A stretch of DNA of 64,000 nucleotides, from positions 4,047,501 to 4,111,500 of the forward strand of contig CM024188.1 in assembly GCA_013433145.1 (NCBI GenBank). The letters are read 5' to 3'. The position numbers and the translations under genes were made by a program. Below, one piece after another: positions 36,477-47,859 of the stretch. The notes beneath the pieces are model-generated. The model made no database searches. It had not been told where the DNA came from and saw nothing but the letters and a program-made list of their open reading frames with translations. The DNA is from Ascaris suum (taxonomy: Eukaryota > Nematoda > Chromadorea > Rhabditida > Ascarididae). The first letter of the stretch is position 1, and each line of letters opens with the position of its first letter.

Positions 36477-38773
36477 ACGCCCTTTTGAAAAAAGCCGAAA
36501 TTTATATGACCTTTCATATTAGCCCACCTCGACTACATACGTTTTTTTTATTCAAAGTGGCGAGACCTCTAAGCCCTGAGGCTTATTCCCGAGTTCTTAC
36601 GAATTCCAGCAAAATAAAGATCGACGCGCGTTATGCATGATCACCACAAACTATTGGTTTTTCCTTCAATAAACCGCACTATAAAATATTGAATTACGCA
36701 TCGTTTTAAAACGCTTTAAAATCCCCAGACCGTTTCTCTTCTTTTCAAATTTCAGACTGAATTACGAGTTGGGAAAAATTTCGATTTCTCATCGCTTTTC
36801 ATTATGCTAAAATTTTAGATGCAATTTGTTCAGTCTGACCTAAAAACTTTTCAGTCCTCTTTGGCAGCTTTATTTTGCTCGAGTCAGCGAAATCGGTTAA
36901 TTAAGTGGTGTCTGAACATCTCATAATTTCTCCGGCCTTTAGACGAGAACAGAAAGTCAAAAAACATCAAGAAATCGAAGAAACTGAAAACAGAAATGTG
37001 AACAGCTAACGTTCCGAATCAACGTGAAAAAAATATGATACGCGCCACAAAGAATGCGCAGTGACTTGAAACATCAAACAAAGTATTTTTGTGCAACAAT
37101 ACGCATATCAAAGAGAGTTTTATAATTACAATGGAGATGTGGGTTGTGGTAACGCATATCTCGGTTGGAAATTAAACAATTGTTAAACATGTCTATTTGA
37201 AGATGAAATTAAAAGATATTTATACAATTTAAGCAAACATTCCTAAATTACAATATTATTGAGAAAATAAATTCATTAACAAAACTGTGCAAGTAACTTT
37301 CATTTCAGTGCTGATGAAAAGGTGGTAACATTTATTGCTACTTAAAGCATCTTATTTCAATCCTTTGATATACATCACTTCTTATACTTTTGAACGAAAT
37401 TGCGGTTCAATGAGGCTGTGCAATGAGGTGTACTGTCATAAGCGTCCATCTCACCCTGAATACTCAAATGGGCGTTTGTTCTCTTTCCTTTTTTTCGCTA
37501 GTATTTTGCTAATCGGCTGTTGTGTGTAGACCACATTAATAGATATACTTGTTCTCAGCAGTAATTACTGTGAATTAATGATATGAGTACCATCTTGCCA
37601 AAGCTATAGCATCATCCGACGTAGCGCTCAGCCTGTAGGAAATCAAAAATAACCGCAAGTCGTTGTTGGTTCAGTTGAGATCCTGCCATGCGTTACCATG
37701 CAAGGAGCTTCAAATGCTAATGGAAAGGTGTCAGACCGGAACCCCTGTCAGGTACTTCCATCGGTGAGTCAACGTACTACGTCTGCCATTAAGAGAGCAG
37801 AACGTTGCAAATGTCAGCGCATTGGTCCTCTCAAGCTGTGACACTGGTACCGTATCCACCTACGATATTTATCCAAATGAACGATCAATTTCAGATTTTC
37901 GGTGATTTCTCCTAGTTGTCCCTGAGCCATCTGAATCAGAAAAATACTCGGAAAATTTTTTGACGACGATGAAAAGCCTCTTCTCGATGCCGAGTCATAT
38001 TTTTCTTTTCTTTTTTAAAGTATTTGCATTCTCTTATTCTTATGTACCATCCAAAATTTTTCAAAGCCCATAGTCCTGTCTGCCGACCATGGCTATGTCT
38101 CTATTTCAGAACAGTCTGACATGCACGATCACACGCGACATACTGGGCAAAAAGCACTGCATAAATGACGTTTACTCTTGGCTGTTCTTATCCTAGTCTG
38201 AACTCGTAAGGCATACACCCGCCAATGTACTTCCGAAGACAAGCATATCCGATGCCCCGATACCTCGAAAACTCCTGAAGATACTTCGTTGACGTGATGA
38301 AAAACGATGAAAATTAAATTGAAAGTGCTTAGAAAAGCGCATAATGTCTAACCTCTTCCACTAGGAAAATGAAAAACAGCATGAGGTTTTGCTTCATCCA
38401 TAAAAATCAGGTGATTTTCTAGGTTTTCCGCATTCACAACAAGAGCGCGCAAAGAGCTAGAAATTCTGTTTACAGCTAGGCAAAAGGGGAACAACTCTGC
38501 TATGACTGCTGTCATCAGAAATTGGCAAACAGTCCAAAGATATGGGAATTAAAGTAGGAATTACTTTACTGCAATCAGGATGTCGACTTATGATTGTGCA
38601 CAACTGTTATTCATTCAAAGAGGACAGCTCCATGCCTCCTGAAGAGCATTTTTGCAATACTCTATAAACGTAAAGCTCTGATATTGTTCATGAAAGTTTA
38701 TGTTTGAGTGAAGATGGAACGAATACAGTGCAAGTATGAGTAATGTCTGCTTCGATTTTATCCCCATTACGAG

Positions 38774-41700
38774 GGATTTATGGGAGCGAAATCATCTTTT
38801 TCACCTCCGGAGCTGTGAATTACTTGCAAGGATACACGGATCTTGCCAGTGGGAGCTGGGAGCTGCTAAAGGTAAGATGTAGTGGCCTCGTCCAGTTTTT
38901 GGATGTTTTGCGAAGGAATTTTTTGCTGAAAATTTCCCGACCTTATCTAAACTTTTCGCTCTGAAAACAATTCAACAACGAACTCAGCCTGTACTGGAGT
39001 GACTGATGCAAGTTGAGAAGAAAACAAGGTCCCCAACAGAAGGCAGCAATATCCAATATCTTTGAACGTATTGAATGAAAACTAATACTTGTACGAACGA
39101 GCAAAAAGCCAGTAGCACAGCATATTTAGTGCTATAAGGTTTCACAATCTAAGCCAGCAAATAAATAGAACACGCTATTGCACAGTCTCTATGAATCTTG
39201 CAGTAATAACAAATGTCACAGCATGAACAAAAGCTTTCCTCACATAAGGTCTATCAATTACGGTCTAATATTCTCTCTAGTCGTTTGCATGCGCTTCGCG
39301 ATATTTCCATTTACAGAAGTCGTTACTGCAATGTCGCGTTCCTTCGTATGCGTGTAATGCATGTATAACTATCCATATGCGCCATAGTACTATAGCATCT
39401 TTCACCTTCATCCGTAAATTCTGAAGTGCTATAGAAATTTTAAGGTGCCTGAAAAGATTACATTCACCTTACTTTTTTTGCAAGGGTATTCTATGAATTT
39501 GCAGGGGCCACCTACTGATCTGATCACAAATAGGAGAATCTCTTACAGCCAAGATTGTACAAAGATGAAATCGATTAAAATTTAATTTTTGTTCATAGCA
39601 ATTTTATAGCACATTATATTGCGTTTTTCCACATACTTTATTGTTTGTTATAGAGAAGGTAGCGAAATGCAAGAGCTTGTACTGTGCTAATTTCTTTCAT
39701 GTGATCCTGATGCACTCTCAATCAGCGGGATGGCTAATATCGAGAACGGCAATAATGATGTTTGAAAAGATAAACTCATATGCATTAGGCACAAAGTGCA
39801 AAATTGAACCCGAATGAAATAATTGGAATTTTACGGTTTTGCTTCTTTCGTAATCGATTTCACATCAGGAAGTAGCGCCATTCAGTTTTGAACTGAAATA
39901 AGCATTTCATTATAGAATAAACAATGCAGTAATAAGAAGCAGTTGGAAAAGAGAAAAGCACCATGGATAGCGAAGTCGGTTGTACATTTTGAAGGACGTG
40001 AACGAAAAGGTGCTCTCTCTGGCAGTACATCAGAAGCACTTTCACAATTACAATTCTTTGCCCACATACGAAGAGAATGTTTAAACAGTATGATGTTTAG
40101 TGGTCGCCGCCTCATTAGGCGCAAACGTCAAAGCCAAATCAGTTTATTTTTTTTTTTGCACTTGGCAGACAAACTTCACTAGCCTAGGTTGCCTCAATTG
40201 AAATGCTTGATAGCTGCCTCGAATAACAGCAAAAGGTATTTCTTTTATGAGTCTAGCTTCAAGAAATCAGCAGACGCTTGCTTCTGATAACGAATAATAA
40301 TGCAATAGGAGGGAACGAGTTTGCGAGGGAAATAAAAATTATATGACAACGCGATAAAACAAAGAAGTAATGCCGAGCCCTAGCAACGCAAATCTTCCTT
40401 GCAAACTTTCACACCAGAAGGGACCTGATACAGAAATTGAGATTTTCCACTGTCATCATTCTAACTCCGGTGTACTTCCGTTGAGTTAATTTCAGCTTTT
40501 ACATGCAACGCTCAACACCCAGTTATATTTAAATTGCTGTGAAGTGAGGCTAAGCGGAACAGACAGAAAGTAAAAGAGAGAGAGGAAGGAGAAAGTAAGA
40601 GAGAGAGGAGAAGAAGGGGAAGGAGGGGCGGTGAAAGATAGAGAGGAAGAGAGAAAATTTATTCAAGCTCGAGCCATGAGTACATTTATAACAATCAATA
40701 CAAAGTGTATAAACCTTGGCGAATGCGAAAACCACTGTATACAAAACACAAAAGAAAAAGACGAAAACTACTAATGCAATGTGGTGTGGAAATTTTCCAA
40801 GCCATTGGTGCAATTTGGTGAGCTTGTAGAAATTTCAGCGAAATCGGAAGATAAAGCTCTAGAACTAGATCGTGAAATGCAGACTCCACTATTGTAAATC
40901 ACCTCTCATGGCATTTTATTTCAGTAGGTGATGAAGTGAATATGTCGCGCTGTTGTCCATGTACCATCAAGACGCTAAATCATGTGTTCATTTGTGCTGA
41001 ACAGAGGCGCGAATATGATCTGAAAGGCACAAACCAAACCAAGCACATGGGCGCACTGTCGAGCGATTACCTTAATTGCATGTGCGTATAACAACAAACG
41101 GATTTATCAGCACGAGAAGCAGAGAAATGTGCGTAAGATAAGGGAGCAAAGAAAAAACGTTTCAACGAGTTATGCGCATGAGAAAAGCCGCTGCGTGGTC
41201 TTTACCTACAATAGAATGTATAAACGGAGAAATGCGCTTAGGGGAATGAGTTCGTCATGTACGATCTTAAATTGTACAAAGGTTCCAAAAGACTCTCAGA
41301 AGGTCGAATAAAAACGAAGGATTTTGTGCTGAAGAAACTTCTTCGAAGTTGTGAGAAGAGAGCGCGCTAGGCGCCTTCTTTCTAACCGGAAAATTCGTGA
41401 TGAATATTCCATCGAAAATCCGACTAAATTCAAACTTCTGATGATAAATTTTCACATAGACATGAGAATTTCATATCGGCTTCGGCCTCTAGAAGTGTTC
41501 ATCGATCAGATTTCAGAGGACCATTCATTTGCATGCTTTTGCGACGATCAAACGAATGCTGCGAAAAAGTTTCTTCTTAGAAGATACTGATTACGTAAAC
41601 ATCGTAAATTTCCAGCTCAATCCTTCACTCTCATTGGAAAGGAGATTCAAACCAGACCTTTAAAAAATTCAGTTGCTATCAGTGAAACGTCAGTGCATCA

Positions 41701-42542
41701 AAAACAGCTGATTCCCGAGGAAACCGAAGCCCAGTGAAGTGTTCCTGTCTTCTATAAATTATAACACGTGCAACGTCCCTTTTGGACACGTTTCGATTTT
41801 CTAGTGGTTCTTTTATTCATATGATAGCCACATGCACTCTTCCAGGCGTTCGCATCCTCAAACGTCCAAAACATTCATGCAGATTCCGGGTTCTGTTCGA
41901 GAGGTTTCAAGGGCTACCAGTTTTCAATGCGCTGAAGCACAGTACTAATTTGCCACTGTGATTTAGGCGCTTCAGTAAAATCGCTCTCTGAAATATCCTT
42001 TTGAAAATACGTTGACAAAGACGATAAGCATTTGTGGAAGGTTACAAAAATGAAGATTCATTAGTACCTAATAATTCGAAGTGATTAGGCAAACTTCATT
42101 ATTATCACCGTTGAGCGACTCATTTGATGGACCTTATACTGAAGATGATATGGATCGTCGGTTAGCTACAGCTTAGGATATCTGCAAGTCAAACATGTTA
42201 ACGTGAAAACGGTTTATAAAGGTTTTGTTTTCTTATGGGTGTGTACAAAAATGACTTGAAGTACTGTTGAACCTGTGCCTTTGCATGTCACCTTTCGTCG
42301 ACTAGAACTCATAAGTTTAAGGCTCAAAATAAGGTTCCTAATGTGAAACGTTATACTGCTAGACATGAAATCCAATACTGTGTTTATTTCAGGCAGCTAG
42401 CTTGGAAATTCTGCCGCAAGACTGCTGTTGCGATCGTTTGGCAAGTGTGAAAAAGAAAGCGGATGGCAATGCGTCCATCTGTGAATATCTGCGCCGTCGT
42501 TGCCGAAATTCGCGTGAGAATGCGTGTAAATGCCTTCTCTAG
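38774..42542 (+). CDS. Candidate gene ending in a Cys-rich exon
   Basis: The last exon, 42,393-42,542, has a textbook TGTTTATTTCAG acceptor and reads AASLEILPQDCCCDRLAS, then VKKKADGNASICEYLRRRC, then RNSRENACKCLL, then stop. It holds seven cysteines in 49 residues, which suggests a secreted or disulphide-bonded tail, though no signal peptide is visible. A possible preceding exon, 38,774-38,871, ends at AAG before GTAAGA in matching phase 0 and reads IYGSEIIFFTSGAVNYLQ then GYTDLASGSWELLK. Its acceptor (CCATTACGAG) is weak, and another frame across it is also open. Joining the two across a 3.5-kb intron is inference. I do not recognise the family. A decayed retrotransposon begins shortly downstream. 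Confidence 0.35.
40557..40657 (+). repeat. Polypurine (GA-rich) tract
   Basis: About 100 bases almost entirely of A and G with GAGAGA runs. Such tracts can form triplex DNA. It lies in the proposed intron between 38,871 and 42,393. Confidence 0.9.
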
Positions 42543-42736
42543 ATATCTTAGGCGCTACCGCTTTTCGCTTGGCTCCCGTATATCATCCTCCTACCACAAC
42601 TGTTTCCGATTCTTTGAATTGTGGGGGAGAATTTCGGTGTTGTAATTGGCAGACAGGCCCACCATAGTTTCTGCCGATTTGAAGTTCCATTCTTCTAATG
42701 CATACAGCCTGTGGTTGCAAATCCACTCAGTGAGTT

Positions 42737-42997
42737 TTGTTTCGCCTGTACAGCGTCGTTGTTCATTTCGTCAGTGGGGCCAGAATCATTGAAGCATTTC
42801 CGACAAAAGAACTAAATCAATCCCATGGATTTTCTGAAGTCGAAATCTTTGGCACTAATGACCCACTAGAAGTCGCTTTGAATTTGAAATTTACGTTGGA
42901 AAACCTCGGCGATGCAGAGGAGACAGCGTGGCTAAATGAAACTAGACTGCAGCAAACGCTTTCATTGCTCAACGTGATCCGGAATCGCTTCCCATAG
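42737..42997 (+). other. Unexplained 86-codon ORF beside the retrotransposon
   Basis: The frame includes ELNQSHGFSEVEIFGTND and NLKFTLENLGDAEETAWL and ends in a stop at 42,995-42,997. The composition is protein-like and acidic. It could be the pre-RT part of the decayed element that follows, a leftover exon, or chance. No motif ties it to an endonuclease domain. Confidence 0.3.
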
Positions 42998-43029
42998 GTC
43001 CGTGCACCAACGACGGTTTACCAGATTCA

Positions 43030-44420
43030 TAGGTCATTGAAATAACCTCACAGCTACATAGCCACAGATGAAGAAGGTCTTCTGAAAATTTCACAAAAAG
43101 TTCTGGGGTTTGCTGTGCGCAATCCACGGGATTCGCTAAAAACTAAGAAATACCTGTGGTATATGGAAGAAATGTTAAGTTTTAGAAGTGTGCAAACAAC
43201 AAACTTAGAAGTAGTTGTAGAGTACGTATCCTTAATAAAGAAGGTGAAAATGACTCGCTTGCAGATGAAGAGCAAAATGTAACAGTGTTTGCAGATGTCC
43301 TTTCAAAGGTTTTCACAAGTGATAACTGACTTTTGCTATAAAGGTTCCTGAATGTGAGTAGAATTGCTGTTGCAGTGGGCATTGGTAAAATTAATAGTAA
43401 ACTTTCGCTCACTTCAAACTGTATCTCACCGTTGTTCATAAAAAGTACCGCATCATAATGATGTGACCGTCATGTATCGCCGTTTTAGCTAGCAGTTCGT
43501 GCTACTTTTTGCGCTCGGTGTGAAAATTTGCCTTCTTCCCATCTTTGTTTAAAAAGCACCACGGATTTTTTATAGAAGGTTAACGTCCGTTAATTATATT
43601 TTTGCAAGGTTTTTGAGCTGTACAATGTTGATACCTTGTTAGGGTAGTTCACATGGAATCGTCTATGTGATCTTGCCCAATTCGAATTCCTTCTTGGCAG
43701 ATCTACACTATCGCAGTTAACTTTTCAATCAGGTGACGAGATTATGGCGCTAAATGTGAAGGCCCAAACGGATATTGTTTTTATCAATTAGGCAAAGGCT
43801 GATGGTATTTGTCATAAAAGGCTGCTACTCAGGTAGCGAAGGTACGGTGACGTCTGCACGTTGTTAAAAAGTATTAGAACATATCTGTGCGATGCACGTT
43901 CCAAACGAGGATCGGGATATTCTGTGGGCGTCGCTCTTAGTTGGAGCGACGTGCATTAGCTGAGTGCGTTTGCTCGCTTTTGAATATCGTATTTATAAAC
44001 GATGTGCTGGACAATAAACAGAATTGTGCCAAGATCTTTGCGACCGACCTTGAAATTTATAGTCCATAGAAGGGTCCTGCATGTGATTTCCACTTCATTC
44101 AAAAAGGTCTTGACGTTTCGGAAAATGGATAAATTTATGGTAGCTTGAGGCTTTCGTAGTAAATGCTGGGTTGTGCACATATACTACCGACATGAGTACT
44201 TCAAAATGTTGGTGATCAAGTTGTTCATTTGCAGTTGATGGTGTACATAGTCTTGGAGTCATGATTGATTCGGGTTTTCCAGAGTCCTTCAGCTGTCAAG
44301 AAATCATCTAGAACTGCAAATAGCACTTCTGCTACCTTATAGTCCAAATGTCTGAGGCTTTGGCTGATGTTCATCGATCCTAAAAATTTGCGCCCACGTG
44401 TGGCCTTCTCGCCTCTTTCT
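43030..44420 (+). mobile_element. Decayed CR1/jockey-like non-LTR retrotransposon
   Basis: Reverse transcriptase motifs can be followed left to right through several frames. NKEGENDSLADEE..VFADVLSKVFTSDN (about 43,228-43,330) is the linker before the RT. QFEFLLGRSTLSQLTF (from 43,678) matches the family's QFGF-x-x-GRST-x-x-QL. DIVFIN, a stop, then AKADG stands for the D-x-DFAKAFD core. LLNIVFINDVLDN..AKIFATDLEIYS (about 43,970-44,070) is the LL-x-x-INDL plus FADD box, and LGVMIDSGF follows near 44,250. In-frame stop codons and frame changes are frequent, and the catalytic FADD reads FATD, so the copy cannot be active. Ends, target-site duplication and a 3' tail were not found. It is not repaired here, only described. 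Confidence 0.85.
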
Positions 44421-47400
44421 ATGTTGAAATATTACACGAATTCAATCAGCAAGAAATCTGCTATTAATAATCAGACGGAAGCATTAAATAATGAAACGTC
44501 GCGACGTTATCATATCGACGAAAATGTTGTTTATATCGAACTGTATAAAAATGTGTTGTTATCAGTGAAGTGCTGATACTCTTCTTCATTAATGACGGAA
44601 ACCACTGCATCCATTTTATTCTTGCTATACATCACCTACGTGAAAATCCAATTGAATTTCATTTTATTGTGGGTGCATAGTTTTTCTCAATTAGGCCTAC
44701 TTCCGTTGCACTACATAAAGTAATTCGTACTCTACTATGATATTCCTACAACTATTGCAATATTATTAGGAAACGTTAACACGTCACTTTTGTTTTCAAA
44801 CATCAATGATTCCGAAATAACTCTACAAATGTCGAGAATATTGTTTCGGATGACTGCTTTATATTTTTAATAAACACAAATTACATATCACATACACTTT
44901 TATTACTAGTAAAATGTTCTATGCTCTATGCTTATTTCTTATAAGCTTATCAAACAACAAGTAGACAACGTTCTCATTTAATGCTTTCATATATTCGTCA
45001 TCAATTTAATGCGATTACCAGCAATATTCAAATTTTTTCATTCATTTCGCTTTCTGTCAGTCAAAAAATCTTTTATTGCATCACAAGCTAACAGATTAGA
45101 GTTCTTGTTCTAATCTTTGCATACGATGCTTACAATATCGTAAGTCGTAATACAAAATTCGATCCTTTATTGAATTTGCATAAATTTTTATCATTGTACA
45201 TAATATTCCAACTAACTACTTTGCGGTCATTGTAGAAAGTGCGATTACAGAAACCTAACAAGTAAGTGGAGCTTCTTTTCTGAATATTCAAAAAATATTA
45301 ATATATCGATATATCGACCAAAACGGTAATTTTTATTAAAATGTGACAGTTTTTCTCAGTGTAACCACTTTCGGATAGAAACAAATGAGAATTTATGCGC
45401 ATTAATATTTTTATTTATTTAAAAAAAGATTTCAACTCATAATGAACTTAATATACTCGATCGAGATTCAAGTTTAGAATTTGCTAAGTGGATGTTTATT
45501 TCACTTATCGGTTCAAATTTCACGGTGCAAAGAGAAGTTACTGTTTGTTATTAGTGCATCAGAAAGGTGCTTAAATCTACTAAAACTTCATTTACCATTT
45601 CCCTTATGAGATCGACTATTTACTTCTCGAAAACTTTCACTTTTTATTCACACGTTTTATCACTCGAATGTTTTCTCTATAGATTTTGCTTTCGTTATCA
45701 CTTGTTATCACCTTAACATTACGGAAATAAAATGTCACCGGTACTTTCATTGCGTCTGTTCTGGTTAGCTTCATAGAATCTTAGTTCGGTCTTGCTTAGT
45801 ACACTGTAGTAAATCGCATCCATCATTCCATGTCTCTGCTTAGGTTCCCACTACTTTATGGAAAGGTCCAAAAAGGTCGTACCAACAAGGTGAAAACCTC
45901 GAGCGTATTCTCCGTACCACTGTTATAAAGGTAGATGTCGTCTTCACTGTCTGCACACCTTTTATTGCTATCTATAACTTGTACACTTTTTTCTGCCTTC
46001 AATTTTTCTTGCCTTCATTTTCCTCATGAAATTTTCCTTGCTATCTCATTCTCAGCCCTTTATCAATTCTCTCAACAAACGTTAATTCAACATTTCGCTC
46101 CGTTTTGTATTCTTAGGTTGTTATAACTCATTACCTAAGCACTTCATGTATTTCCAATAATTAGGTCTTAATGACCGTAGGGAGCGCTCTAACGAAGCCC
46201 ACCCACGGTCAAATATATGTGGACATAAAAGCTCAGAACCGAAACCTTATACTTGCTTTATTTCATCTCTACTCATAGTTTCATCTCAATAACTAATTTT
46301 ATATATTAGTAGAATAATCAGTTAAAGTTGTTAATACAACCTTCGTTGAGATTAATTATGATTTTCTAGATTCTACGAATTCGAAACGCATGATCCTACC
46401 GGTAGAATCGGACTCCAGAAATGGTAATCCCGAATAGGTTGGAAACTTCGCGATAAGGACGTTTCGAGTTTTGCTGAGGCAAGATCGATGCGTAGTCGTA
46501 TATTTGCGTTGTATTTACTTAGGCGGTGATCGTTGAAGATATGAGCCGTTCATATGTTTTTGAAGATTGCTTCTCGTTATGTTTTCGCGTCTCACTTGTT
46601 CGTGTTGTGACTGCACAATCGTTCACTTTCTCATCGCATTCCTCAAACCGTTGCTTTGTTCGCATTCGCATAAATGAGTGGGCACATTCATATCGCTATT
46701 ATGACGCTCGCATTCCTTAACGAACATCCGAGTCTCCACCACATTTCCACCCCTCCTCCTCCCCCCTCCCTCCTTAACCTTGCCCCTCCTCTTCCACCAC
46801 CCACCCTTCACTTCTTCCCTCTTATCCTACTTTTGTGCAAACCTTATTCTAGAAATGCCAAGAACCTTTGTTTTTCGATAGAAGACAAAGTTCGTATGGT
46901 CGCAGAACGACTACGGTAGCTGATAAAGTTTAAAAGGTTTTCAGTAGCTATGACCGAAAAAAAGAATCACATTTCGACGTGTTGTTGCTTTAGCATTTCA
47001 TTGTAGATATCCGTATTGTCACCGTCAGTCAGCTTAAGAGCGTAGTGAATGTGAAGCACAAACTCCTTCTGAGTCCATCTCAACGTCAACCTTATCCCAT
47101 CTGTTGATGAAAAAAGACACCACCCACACTAGTCGAACGAATTTTTAATTTTGCTTTGATGTGCCCGTTAATAACCATCGAAGGATTGCGTAATTTTCCT
47201 CGGTTGTTTATTGTGTCATCGATGTGTCACACTGGCTAGAACGTCTTCCTATGTACCGTTAGAGTTCCACCCGTACCTATCTCTGTATGATTTCATCAAC
47301 TCTTTGTTGAACAAGAACTAGGCTATGTCGGATAATATAGGTTAGTGTAATTTCGTGGATCTGCCTCTGTCACTATCCATCTAACATATTCAGGCTTACA

Positions 47401-47859
47401 GGGCTGACGAACGAGAGCATGATGTTTTTATAGGTACGGTAATGACGGCGAATGATGCCGACGACCATCTTCCTCTGAAAATTGAACAGGAAGAAGGGGC
47501 GAATACGGGTTTCGTGAATGGTTCGTCGACCGTCTCTTTCATTATTTTTCTCTTTGTTATAATTAGAGCGTACAAATAGTAGATTATTGATCATGATTTA
47601 TAACACATTATTTATGGCAGTGACGTGTGTTATAATGCAGCGCAGGTTTATTTATTGTTCACTTGATTTCAATATTCGTCATATCGTTTTCGGTAATTAA
47701 GCGAGCAGCAGACGTAATATTCGTTGCTGTGCTATGCAGAATAAAATATTTTAGTTTTAATGAAATGGAAATGATATGAGGTAGAATTAGAGATTAGGAA
47801 TATTGAAGTGCATATATGAAATTGTTTGAAACATAATGTGTATCACCTTTATTTTCAAG
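44421..47859. other. Intergenic; possible 5' end of the zinc transporter gene
   Basis: Very AT-rich from 44.6 to 46.4 kb, with no supported exon. A palindromic ATATCGATATAT lies near 45,300. A C/T-rich tract lies at about 46,738-46,825. The first exon and promoter of the transporter gene may lie here, but I could not pick them out. Confidence 0.4.
46738..46825 (+). repeat. Polypyrimidine tract
   Basis: Nearly 90 bases, almost all C and T, with several C-runs and little G. It gives a Pro/Leu-rich spurious frame. The opposite strand is G-rich and may form quadruplexes. Confidence 0.85.
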
